Assembly (NCBI GenBank): GCA_049515555.1 | Contig: JBEKTY010000084.1 | Span: 1-34,197, forward strand | Direction: 5' to 3' | Length of the DNA stretch: 34,197 nucleotides | Source: JBEKTY01 sp049515555 | GTDB taxonomy: Bacteria; Planctomycetota; Planctomycetia; Pirellulales; Thermoguttaceae | In this document: in pieces, positions 23,810-31,824 of the stretch | Layout: each line of letters opens with the position of its first letter | How positions within the stretch are numbered: position 1 is the first letter of the stretch | Notes under the pieces: generated by a model | What the model was told of the DNA's origin: nothing | The model's database searches: none | What the model saw: the letters and a program-made list of their open reading frames with translations, nothing else | Translations under genes and position numbers: made by a program

Positions 23810-26350
23810 TCACGGAAGCTTGCGGTAGACGATGCGCTCGCCGCCGTCGCCGGCCGGCAGCGCGACCAGCAGTCCCTCCATCAACTCCGCCCCGGTCTTC
23901 CGCTGGCGCTGGCCTTTGATCTCCGCGCGGACTTCGTATGTCGCCTGCGGCGCCAGCTCGTGGAGCTTCAGCAGGAGGGAACGATCCGCTGAATTCCGCG
24001 GCGGCACGACCAGCACCAGCCCCGCGCCGAGGTCCGGCCGGTGGAACTGCAAGGCCGTCCAGTGCTTGCCGTCGCGCGAGTAAGGCGTCAAGGGATAATA
24101 TCCTCCGACCAGCAAGTGCCGCAACCGACGGTAGGTGTCGGCAAGCTGTTTGGCACGGGCGGCGTCAAAGCCTTTTCCGTCGGCAATCCAGCCCGGGATC
24201 AGGGAGGTGGCCATCGTGCTGTGGAACGATCGGTCGTCTAGCCGGATCAGGGGCGTAGTGAAGGTGCTGTTGGGCAAGTAACGGCTCAAGCTCCACACGA
24301 CCGCCAGGTCCACCTCATTGTCGAACCAGTAGTCGCTCTTCTGGTGGAAGTGCATGCGCATGATGGTCTCCAGATCGATGCGGCGACCACCGGAGGCGCA
24401 TTCCTCGCGGAAGGCGTCGGGCCAGGCCTGCGCCAGCCTGTCCCAGAAGTCGTAAAGGCCCTCGATGTACTTCATCTCTGCAATGCCCTGCCGATCGGGC
24501 AAGTCGGTGTATCGCCAGTACGGCAGCGGGTCCATGTTGAAGTCGCTACGATAAAAGCGAAAGCCCGGCAGGTCCATGAAGCCCTTGACGATGTCGAACA
24601 GGTGCTGCCGGACCTCCGGCAAGCCGAGGTTCAAAAGGTAGGTGTCCTGCGGGCCGGGGACACTCTTGAGCATCCACTGCGGCCGCTCTTTGGCCAGCGG
24701 CGTGCCGGCCACCACCCGCTCGAATTCGTACCACAGGCCGTAAACCATGCCCTGCCGCTTCGCGGCCGCGGCCACGGGGCCCATGCCTTGCGGATAAGCG
24801 TCTTTGCGCGGATTCCAGTTCCCGGCGCCGGCGGGCCAGCCCCCCTTGAACCAACCGGCATCGGTGATGAGGGCTTCCAGGCCGAGGGGCGCGTAGGCGC
24901 GGATGAGCGAAATCTGGTTCTCCGCGTTGCACTCGTTGAGCCAGCCGCCCCCGCGCGTGAAGCAGGTGTTGCAGAAGAGCGTGGGGAGCGGCGGCTGGCC
25001 GTTGCGATGCGCGGCGTAATGCCGGTAGATCAGCTCGCGGAAGCGGGCATTGGCCTCGAGCGTGTCGCCCGCGCGGCGAAAAACGAGTATCCGCGGCGTG
25101 CGAACCCGTTCGCCGGGGTGCAGCTTGAAGTGCGTCAGTTCCAGCCCGGAGGTTACATGCAGGCGGCGATCGCTGCGGCAGGCGAGGTCCATGGCCCACT
25201 GGCCGGACCAGCCTACCGCGACGATGTAGGAGGCGGCGGCCGACTCGATCTTCACGAACGGAAAATCCTTGTTCGACGACCGCCCGCCGCCACCGCCGAG
25301 ATGCTCGTGCGAATCGGGCCGCATTTCCACAAGCGCGGGCTCGAAATCGCTCGGGTTGGCGGGGGCCCCGTTGGTCTTATGCAAGCGGTAGCACGACAGA
25401 CCTCCCAGCGGCTCGTCCAGAGCGAGGTCCAGCCCCTGGACGTCGGCGACGACGGGCGTATCTTGCCTGCCCCTGTTCTCGAAGTACAGCACCCAATCGA
25501 CCGCCGGGAAATCCACGAATGTCGTAATATGCCATTCTGCGCGGAGGCCCGAGTGCGCATCGGTCCAGGTCGTGACCCACTGCGATCGGTCGGCGTCGCG
25601 CTTCGCTGTCTTCGTCTCCCGCGTCCATCCGGGCAGCAGGCCGTCGCTGTGTTTGCCGCCGCAGAGGAACGAGAATGGATAGCGGGCGATCCGGGTGTCG
25701 GCCTTTTGGCGAAGCGCGTCGAGCCACAACGTCTTTCCGCCCCGGGTCTCGAGCCGGGCTTCGGCCCAATCGGCGTGATCGCAGGCCGGTCCGTCGCCAG
25801 CGTCGTCGACTTCCAGTTGCACGACCTTCGCGCCGTCCAGGGCGACGTCGACGGCCTGTGGCGCCTGCCCGCCGCGGAAAACGCCCGAGCGGAAAACGGT
25901 CTTGCCGCCCACAACCACCGCAAACCGCACGGATCCCTTTCCGCCGGCGGTCCGCTCGTTGAGGTCTACGCCGATGGATGCCTTGAGCTTCGCCAGCGGC
26001 TCTGGCGACGTTACGCGAATCTGGCTGAACGAATGCGTCCCCAGCCCGCGAGTGAACTGCTTTGTGCCGATCGTCAGAGGCGTGCGGATCACAGATTGGT
26101 TTCGCTCCAGCCCCTCGTAGTCTTGGCGGATGAGTTGAAGGCTGGCCGCCGGCACGCTTTCCGGGAGATTCGTAGCGGCATAGGGCACATCGAGCAGGCG
26201 GTCGATGAAAGTGGCCACCTGAGAGTCGCCTGCGTTTTCGTCGCCGTTGGTTGCGAAGCCGCGGACGTTGTGTTGAAGCGGGTCGGCAGCCAATGCCTGA
26301 ACGTGGAGAAGGACAAGCGTGGCCAACAGTGCCTGACGGATGGTTCTCAT
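23810..26350 (-). CDS. Exported NPCBM-GH36-like alpha-galactosidase
   Basis: The protein is about 846 aa from ATG 26350 (GTG 26353 is equally possible, with AAGGA nine bases upstream). The signal peptide is RTIRQALLATLVLLHVQALAA. An NPCBM domain (about residues 70-195: LTIGTKQFTRGLGTHSFSQI, KASIGVDLNERTAGG, VDVALDGAKVVQLEVDDAG) binds galactose-rich or host glycans in known members. A beta-sandwich and then a GH36/melibiase barrel follow. The barrel has LEALITDAGWFKGGWPAGAG, FYRSDFNMD (nucleophile Asp603) and ECASGGRRIDLE (acid/base Asp659). The enzyme should release alpha-linked galactose or a related sugar outside the cytoplasm. It is divergent from the sulfatase gene and shares its upstream region. 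GH36 versus a nearby clan GH-D family needs a profile search. Confidence 0.85.
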   Translation of the reverse strand: MRTIRQALLATLVLLHVQALAADPLQHNVRGFATNGDENAGDSQVATFIDRLLDVPYAATNLPESVPAASLQLIRQDYEGLERNQSVIRTPLTIGTKQFTRGLGTHSFSQIRVTSPEPLAKLKASIGVDLNERTAGGKGSVRFAVVVGGKTVFRSGVFRGGQAPQAVDVALDGAKVVQLEVDDAGDGPACDHADWAEARLETRGGKTLWLDALRQKADTRIARYPFSFLCGGKHSDGLLPGWTRETKTAKRDADRSQWVTTWTDAHSGLRAEWHITTFVDFPAVDWVLYFENRGRQDTPVVADVQGLDLALDEPLGGLSCYRLHKTNGAPANPSDFEPALVEMRPDSHEHLGGGGGRSSNKDFPFVKIESAAASYIVAVGWSGQWAMDLACRSDRRLHVTSGLELTHFKLHPGERVRTPRILVFRRAGDTLEANARFRELIYRHYAAHRNGQPPLPTLFCNTCFTRGGGWLNECNAENQISLIRAYAPLGLEALITDAGWFKGGWPAGAGNWNPRKDAYPQGMGPVAAAAKRQGMVYGLWYEFERVVAGTPLAKERPQWMLKSVPGPQDTYLLNLGLPEVRQHLFDIVKGFMDLPGFRFYRSDFNMDPLPYWRYTDLPDRQGIAEMKYIEGLYDFWDRLAQAWPDAFREECASGGRRIDLETIMRMHFHQKSDYWFDNEVDLAVVWSLSRYLPNSTFTTPLIRLDDRSFHSTMATSLIPGWIADGKGFDAARAKQLADTYRRLRHLLVGGYYPLTPYSRDGKHWTALQFHRPDLGAGLVLVVPPRNSADRSLLLKLHELAPQATYEVRAEIKGQRQRKTGAELMEGLLVALPAGDGGERIVYRKLP

Positions 26351-26380
26351 CACGGGCCGTGTTCCTTCAGATTGAAGAGA

Positions 26381-26409
26381 TTGACGGGGAATCAGGGAGG
26401 TGGGATACT
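26381..26409 (+). promoter_or_regulatory. Candidate sigma70 promoter of the sulfatase operon
   Basis: TTGACG (26381-26386), a 17-base spacer and GATACT (26404-26409) lie about 110 bases upstream of the sulfatase start. The leader then contains a strong GC hairpin, GGGCCGG-GTGG-CCGGCCC, at 26442-26459. On the other strand this stretch lies just upstream of the GH36 gene, so the two genes could share regulators. Confidence 0.45.
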
Positions 26410-26520
26410 TCACCCCATGTCGACCTCGCGCCGTCTGCCAGGGGCCGGGTGGCCGGCCCGGAAGACGGTCGCTGCGCAATGCCAGCGGTGAGTGTTGCCA
26501 TCTCGAAAGTTGGTGCGGCC

Positions 26521-28974
26521 ATGGTCGTCCGTTCATCTTCAGTGGGGTATGGTTTCAGTAATAAGTTACTACACAGAATAGCGACACTCATACTTACCAC
26601 CGCCACCTTCGCTTTGTCAATAGACTCAGGAAACATAGGCGCTTGTGCGGAGAAACAGAAACGCAGTGCACCCAATATTGTATTTATACTTGCCGACGAC
26701 CTAGGCTATGGCGATCTGGGCTGCTATGGGCAGACGAAGATCAAGACGCCGAATATCGACCGCATGGCCGCCGAGGGGATGCGCTTCACGAACTTTTACT
26801 GCGGCTGCTCGGTCTGTGCGCCCAGCCGCTGCACGTTGATGACCGGCAAGCATCTGGGCCACGCCACGGTGCGCGACAACATGCAGCGTGCCCCCGGCCT
26901 GGAAGGCCAGCACCCCATGGAGCCCGGCACGCTCACCGTGGCCCAGCTCCTGAAGAAGGCCGGTTATGCCACGGCGATCGTCGGCAAGTGGGGCCTCGGC
27001 ATGCCGCAGGACCACAGCAGCCCGTTGGACTTCGGGTTCGATCACCACTATGGCTATCTTTGCCAAGGGATGGCGCACACGTATTACCCGCCCTATCTGT
27101 GGCGCGACGACAAGCGCGAGCCGCTGGCCGGCAACCCGGCCTATTCTTATGGCCAGCGGGGCGTGATCGAGCCGTCGGGGAAGACTTACTCGCACGATCT
27201 CATGGCCCAGGACGCGCTGGGCTGGGTGCGCCAGCACAAGGGCGGGACGTTTTTCCTGTATCTCGCCTTCACCATCCCGCACGTCTCGCTCCAGGTGCCC
27301 GAGGACTCGTTGGCCCAGTATCGCGGCAAGTGGCCTGAGACGCCGACGACCACGTCGAAGCATTATGCGAACCACGACGCGCCGCGGGCCGCTTACGCCG
27401 CGATGATCACGCGCATGGACCGCGACGTGGGCCGCCTCCTGGCGCTGGTCAAGGACCTTGGCCTCGACGACCGCACGCTGGTCTTTTTCGCCAGCGACAA
27501 CGGCGCCGTCTTCCCGGTGGCCGGCACCGATCCCGAGTTCTTCCACAGCAACGGTGATCTGCGCGGCTACAAGCAGGACCTTTACGAAGGCGGCATCCGC
27601 ACGCCGTTGGTCGCCCGCTGGCCGGGACGGATCAAAGCCGGCGTGAGCAGTCCGCTGGTCGGCGCGTTTTGGGACATGCTGCCGACCATGTGCGACCTTG
27701 CCGGCACGCCGGCGCCTGCGGCAATCGACGGATTGAGCATCGCGCCCACGCTTCTGGGACAAAGCGGGCAGAAACTGCACGAGTACTTGTACTGGGAATA
27801 CCACAGCGAGGGCCGGGCGCAAGCCGTGCGCTTCGGCGATTGGAAAGCGGTTCGCAACAACGTCAAGAAGGCGCCCGACGCCACGCCCGAGCTTTACAAC
27901 CTCGCCCGCGATCCGAGCGAGCAGAGCAACCTCGCCGCCGAGCGCCCCGAGCTGGCCGCGAAAGCCGCCGCCTACATGAAAGCCGCGCACCGCCCGAGTG
28001 GGGAGCCCAAATGGAACTTCTCAACCGACAGCCAGCACATCCGCAGCGATCCCGACTTGGAGGGCCTTCGCAAGCATGAGCGGTTCGAGGCCATCCTCCA
28101 CCGGGCCCAGACCCTGGAAGCCGAGCAGGAAAAGCGGACTTACGAGAAGCCCGCAGACATGGAAGGCGTGAAGACCGTCGAGCGCCAGCCGGCGGGCGGC
28201 CTGCGCTATCACCTGCGCATGCCGCCGCAGGCGTCGAAAGACAATCCGGCACGACTGATCGTCTGGCTGCATCCTTCGGGCGGATCGGGCAACCGCCTGG
28301 CCGAAGCATTGACCCAGCGCCTGGCCCGCAGCGGCTACGCCCTGTTGCTGCCCAATCAGAAACACTGGGGCGGCTGGAGCGGCCAGGATATTAAGCGTCT
28401 GATGGAGATATCGCTGCCCGATGCCGGCCAGGTGGAAGGGATCGACCCGCAGAAGCCCGTCTTGATGGGTTTTTCCGCGGGCGGGCAGGCGGCCCTGACG
28501 CTGTGGTCGTCGGAGCCGGCGCGGCTGGGCGGCCTGATCGTCGATGCAGCCTATCCGATCCGCCTGGAAGCCGACCCCGACGGCGGCCGCCTTCGCCAGC
28601 AAACCCTTATTCCACCCGATTCTGCGGCGGTAAAATCGGTGCCGATCTACGTCCTGGTAGGCGCGGCCGATCAGGACGGCCGCGGACTGGACATCTGGCG
28701 GCAGGTGGAACCCGCGTGGCGCAAAGCGGGCGTGCCCTTGACGATCCACGCCGTCGCTGCCAAGGGCCATCAATGGCTCGTCGGCCCCAAAGAGGCCGAA
28801 GCCCTGGAGGCTTGGCTGAAACAGATCAAGGGCCCCCTAACGGGCCGCGCCAAGGACGTAGCAGGCCCACTCCGTGTGCCGTCCGCTGAAGCGGAACAGG
28901 GCATGGCGGACGGCACACGGAGTGGGCCTGCTGCCTTCCATGCTGTAAACGCTTACCACATCAAGGGCCTGTGA
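26521..28974 (+). CDS. Sulfatase fused to an alpha/beta hydrolase (esterase-like)
   Basis: The protein is about 817 aa from ATG 26521. A signal or anchor follows (LLHRIATLILTTATFALSI). The type I sulfatase domain spans roughly residues 50-480: NIVFILADDLGYGDLGCYG binds the metal, the formylglycine motif is CAPSRCTLMTG (Cys99), then GKWGLGMPQDH and FFASDNGAVFPVAG. A linker leads to a second enzyme from about residue 575: RLIVWLHPSGGSGN, nucleophile elbow GFSAGGQ (Ser652), GAADQDG and catalytic His750 in KGHQWLVG. Desulfation and ester cleavage in one chain suggests an O-sulfated, O-acylated glycan. Alternative starts at 26479 and further left exist. The last 40 codons run through a palindrome (28858-28934). 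The stop overlaps a GTG of the next gene frame. Confidence 0.85.
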   Translation: MVVRSSSVGYGFSNKLLHRIATLILTTATFALSIDSGNIGACAEKQKRSAPNIVFILADDLGYGDLGCYGQTKIKTPNIDRMAAEGMRFTNFYCGCSVCAPSRCTLMTGKHLGHATVRDNMQRAPGLEGQHPMEPGTLTVAQLLKKAGYATAIVGKWGLGMPQDHSSPLDFGFDHHYGYLCQGMAHTYYPPYLWRDDKREPLAGNPAYSYGQRGVIEPSGKTYSHDLMAQDALGWVRQHKGGTFFLYLAFTIPHVSLQVPEDSLAQYRGKWPETPTTTSKHYANHDAPRAAYAAMITRMDRDVGRLLALVKDLGLDDRTLVFFASDNGAVFPVAGTDPEFFHSNGDLRGYKQDLYEGGIRTPLVARWPGRIKAGVSSPLVGAFWDMLPTMCDLAGTPAPAAIDGLSIAPTLLGQSGQKLHEYLYWEYHSEGRAQAVRFGDWKAVRNNVKKAPDATPELYNLARDPSEQSNLAAERPELAAKAAAYMKAAHRPSGEPKWNFSTDSQHIRSDPDLEGLRKHERFEAILHRAQTLEAEQEKRTYEKPADMEGVKTVERQPAGGLRYHLRMPPQASKDNPARLIVWLHPSGGSGNRLAEALTQRLARSGYALLLPNQKHWGGWSGQDIKRLMEISLPDAGQVEGIDPQKPVLMGFSAGGQAALTLWSSEPARLGGLIVDAAYPIRLEADPDGGRLRQQTLIPPDSAAVKSVPIYVLVGAADQDGRGLDIWRQVEPAWRKAGVPLTIHAVAAKGHQWLVGPKEAEALEAWLKQIKGPLTGRAKDVAGPLRVPSAEAEQGMADGTRSGPAAFHAVNAYHIKGL
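28858..28934. repeat. REP-like palindrome inside the 3' end of the sulfatase-hydrolase gene
   Basis: Two 29-bp arms (28858-28886 and 28906-28934) are complementary except for one base and flank a 19-base spacer. Each arm carries GCAGGCCCACTCCGTGTGCC or its complement. This resembles palindromes scattered through planctomycete genomes and thought to move with RAYT transposases. It is translated in frame as the protein's C-terminal tail and ends 38 bases before the stop, so it may also act as a 3'-end hairpin or attenuator before the next gene. Confidence 0.75.
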
Positions 28975-29021
28975 TTTCTACAGTGGTCGTGCAAGGCGCC
29001 CAGCATGAAGGCGGTCGAGGG

Positions 29022-30398
29022 ATGAAGCACTGGTTCCCCGTTCTCTTGGCGCTGCTTTGGCCGGCCGGCATCGCCCGTCTTGGCCAGGCCGACGACTGGC
29101 CGCAGTGGCGTGGCCCGTCGCGCGACGGGGTTTGGCGAGAGGAAGGAATCCTGGAGCACTTCCCGGCGGAGGGGCTTGCCGTCCAGTGGCGGACGCCGGT
29201 CGGAGCCGGGTTCGCGGGACCGGCCGTCGCCGGCGGACGCGTGTTCCTGATGGACCGTGCCGTAGACGCCGCCGCGGCCGATGTCAAGACCCAGTGGAAC
29301 TACCGCGACAAGACCACGGGCCGCGAGCGGGCGCTGTGCCTGGATGAGGCCACCGGCAAGGTCCTTTGGACACATGCTTATCCCTGCGCTTACGACGTCT
29401 CCTATGGCTCCGGGCCGCGGGCTACGCCCACCGTCGCGGGCGACAAGGTCTACACCCTGGGCGCCATGGGCGACCTGCTCTGCCTCGAATCGGCGTCCGG
29501 CCGGATCGTATGGCGGAAGAGTTTGGTCCACGACTACGGCGCCGAGGTGCCGCTGTACGGCTTTGCCAGTCCGCCGCTGGTCGACGGTGACCGGCTCGTC
29601 ACCATGGTTGGAGGGCAGGGCCAGGCGGTGGTAGCCCTGGACCGGTACACCGGCCGGCAGTTGTGGAAGGCGGGCAATGCCTCCGAGCCCGGTTACTGTG
29701 CGCCCCTGGTGCGCACGCTGAACGGCAAGCGGCAGATCGTCGTCTGGCACGCCGACGCCCTGGCCGGATTGGAACCGGCGTCCGGCAAGTTGCTGTGGTC
29801 GGTGCACCATCCCCTGACGGCCGGCATGGCTATCTCGACGCCGGCCATCGAGGGCAACCGCCTGGCGGTGGCGACCCAGTACGAAGGCGTCCTGATGCTG
29901 GAGTTCAAGCCGGGCGCCGCCCAGCCCGCGGTCCTGTGGAAGGCCTCGGCCGGGACGCTGCCGGAAAGGCAATGGAAGAAGGCGGGCTTCAACACGACCA
30001 TGAGCACGGTGCTGTTGATCGATAACCACGTCTACGGTGTGTCGCTCTACGGCGAGACCTGTTGCCTCGACGGGAACACCGGCAAGAGGCTCTGGACCAC
30101 GCTCCGGCCAACCAGCGGCGGCGAAGTGCCTCGGGAGCGGTGGAGCACGTTGTTCATGGTGCCGCACGGCAAACAGGTGTTCATTTTCAGCGAGAAGGGC
30201 GATTTGATTCTCGCCCGGCTGACACCGGCGGGCTACGACGAGATTGGCCGCTCACACGTCTTGGACCCCGATATGCCGTCGGCGGGCGGCGATGGCCGGA
30301 AGATCGTCTGGTCGCACCCCGCCTTTGCCAATCGTTGCATCTACGCCCGCAACAACCACGAAATGGTTCGTGTCTCCCTCGCCGCGTCGGCCCGGTAA
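29022..30398 (+). CDS. Exported PQQ-like beta-propeller protein
   Basis: The protein is about 458 aa from ATG 29022. The frame extends to GTG 28971, which overlaps the previous stop, but the signal peptide (KHWFPVLLALLWPAGIARL) starts at 29022. The mature N-terminus DDWPQWRGPSRDGVWREEG is the planctomycete PQQ-propeller signature. Blades recur as ALCLDEATGKVLWTHAYP, LLCLESASGRIVWRKSL, VVALDRYTGRQLWKAG and TCCLDGNTGKRLWTT. These are BamB-like eight-bladed repeats with no obvious PQQ-dehydrogenase catalytic residues, so scaffold or binding roles are as likely as redox activity. It is downstream of the sulfatase-hydrolase on the same strand and 15 bp before a lipoprotein gene. Confidence 0.85.
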   Translation: MKHWFPVLLALLWPAGIARLGQADDWPQWRGPSRDGVWREEGILEHFPAEGLAVQWRTPVGAGFAGPAVAGGRVFLMDRAVDAAAADVKTQWNYRDKTTGRERALCLDEATGKVLWTHAYPCAYDVSYGSGPRATPTVAGDKVYTLGAMGDLLCLESASGRIVWRKSLVHDYGAEVPLYGFASPPLVDGDRLVTMVGGQGQAVVALDRYTGRQLWKAGNASEPGYCAPLVRTLNGKRQIVVWHADALAGLEPASGKLLWSVHHPLTAGMAISTPAIEGNRLAVATQYEGVLMLEFKPGAAQPAVLWKASAGTLPERQWKKAGFNTTMSTVLLIDNHVYGVSLYGETCCLDGNTGKRLWTTLRPTSGGEVPRERWSTLFMVPHGKQVFIFSEKGDLILARLTPAGYDEIGRSHVLDPDMPSAGGDGRKIVWSHPAFANRCIYARNNHEMVRVSLAASAR

Positions 30399-30413
30399 CA
30401 AAGGAACTGCGAC

Positions 30414-30836
30414 ATGCTTGGCACGCGATTCGGACTGCTGTCGATTATGCTCGCATCGGCCCTGCTGCCGGGCGGATGCGGCAAGGGGACTCGCCTCGAT
30501 CGGCTACCGGTCAGCGGATCGGTTTCGGCCCCCGCTGGCGACCTCCTGAGCGGGTCGATTACGTTCCTTCCGGCCGAAGGTCACCCGGGTCCCGCCGCGA
30601 CTACGGGCTTGGTGCAAGGCCGATATCAGTTCGATCGCAGCAACGGCCCGACGGCCGGCCCCAAGCGCGTGATCGTGAACCGGATCATTCCCAAGGCCAA
30701 GGCCTTGGAAAATCGAAACGCCAAGCAGCCCAAGGGATCGGCCAAGCCACCCGCGGGTCAAAAAATGCAATGGACGCTGTTTGCCGACCTGGCGGACGAC
30801 GGCATTTATAAATGCGACTTGACGCTCTCCCCCTAG
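30414..30836 (+). CDS. Small lipoprotein, planctomycete type
   Basis: The protein is 140 aa. The signal peptide ends LASALLPGGC-GKG, a lipobox-like site with Cys22, although the -3 residue is Pro instead of the usual Leu. The mature part opens with LDRLPVSGSVSAPAGDLLSGSITFLPAEG, a beta-strand pattern seen in planctomycete lipoproteins with carboxypeptidase-regulatory-like folds (the 'xPVxGxV...G..I.F.P' pattern). Such proteins are commonly paired with DUF1559 proteins, and one follows here 104 bp downstream. Function is unknown. The start ATG lies 15 bp after the propeller stop, with AAGGA nine bases upstream, so co-transcription is likely. Confidence 0.7.
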   Translation: MLGTRFGLLSIMLASALLPGGCGKGTRLDRLPVSGSVSAPAGDLLSGSITFLPAEGHPGPAATTGLVQGRYQFDRSNGPTAGPKRVIVNRIIPKAKALENRNAKQPKGSAKPPAGQKMQWTLFADLADDGIYKCDLTLSP

Positions 30837-30940
30837 AACCGGTTGTAGACGTGTATCCCAGGTGGTATTGAACTCAAAGCCCTCGACCCGTTAGATTGCA
30901 AGTGTGGCTATGTGCTCATGGCAGCCGGGAGCCGGCAATC

Positions 30941-31780
30941 ATGTCTCGCTCGTATTCGGCAAGACTGGGCTTCACTTTGGTTGAGCTTCTGGTCGTTATG
31001 GTCATTCTGGGCACCCTAGTCGGGTTGTTGCTGCCGGCCGTCCAGAGTACGCGGGAAGCAGCCCGGCGGGCCAAATGCCAAAACAATCTCAAGCAATATG
31101 GCATGGCCATCCAGGGGTATCACGGCACCTACGGGAGCTTCCCCGTCGGCAATGTCCAAGGCAAATGGTGGGGGTTTCAAGCCAAGCTCCTGCCTTACCT
31201 CGAAGCGCAAGACGTTTTCGCACTTTGCAACTTCGCCTATCCGGGCGATTGCTTCCAGATGGCCAACTCGGTCTCCAAGGGACGCGATCCGGGCAGCCAC
31301 GTCTTCAGCGTCGACCTCTGCCCGGACGATCCCAACGGCGGGAAAATATGGTACGCCTTTCCCGGTTACGGGCATCATGGCTGCACGAATTACTTGGGCA
31401 TGATGGGGACGTCGCCAAAGGCCAACGACGGAATCCTGTTCTCCGGCGGCAGCATCAGCATGGCCCAGGTTACCGACGGCGCCTCGCACACGCTCATCAT
31501 GGGCGAGCGCGGCATGCCCAACGATCTCTGGTATGGCTGGCCTTACTGCGGCTATGGCGATTCAACCGGCAACGGCGACAATCTCTGCACGACGCAGTAC
31601 GGCCTGTCACCGGGCTTGCCCAATGAGGACCACGTCTTCCATTTCTGGAGCTATCACGTGAACCTGGCGACGTTTGCCTGGGCCGACGGCTCGGTCTCCC
31701 CGCTCAGCTACGATATCGACTTCCGGACGTTCCAGGCGATGTCAACCTGCTCCGGGGGCGAAATATTTCCATGGCCGTAG
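30941..31780 (+). CDS. DUF1559 prepilin-like protein
   Basis: The protein is about 279 aa from ATG 30941. The N-terminus SARLGFTLVELLVVMVILG is a type IV prepilin cleavage/methylation site and hydrophobic helix. It is followed by the DUF1559 hallmark LLLPAVQSTREAARRAKCQNNLKQYGMAIQGYHGTYGSFP. TDGASHTLIMGERG and the closing VNLATFAWADGSVSPLSYDID are also typical. The family is hugely expanded in planctomycetes and thought to form pseudopilin-like surface structures; the exact role is not known. The upstream GTG or ATG codons at 30896 lack a sensible signal. A GGGAG 12 bases before the ATG is the only ribosome-binding site seen. Confidence 0.92.
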   Translation: MSRSYSARLGFTLVELLVVMVILGTLVGLLLPAVQSTREAARRAKCQNNLKQYGMAIQGYHGTYGSFPVGNVQGKWWGFQAKLLPYLEAQDVFALCNFAYPGDCFQMANSVSKGRDPGSHVFSVDLCPDDPNGGKIWYAFPGYGHHGCTNYLGMMGTSPKANDGILFSGGSISMAQVTDGASHTLIMGERGMPNDLWYGWPYCGYGDSTGNGDNLCTTQYGLSPGLPNEDHVFHFWSYHVNLATFAWADGSVSPLSYDIDFRTFQAMSTCSGGEIFPWP

Positions 31781-31824
31781 CGCCGGCCCTGCCGCAGCAC
31801 GCGATCGCCCCCTGAGCAACCCTG

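Noticed and set aside
24344..26491. Long open frame (715 codons) on the plus strand.
   Set aside because: It is antisense to the recognisable NPCBM-GH36 gene, has no family features, and is explained by GC-rich codon bias. The same holds for the long antisense frames at 9144-10265, 22479-23828 and 1770-3221.
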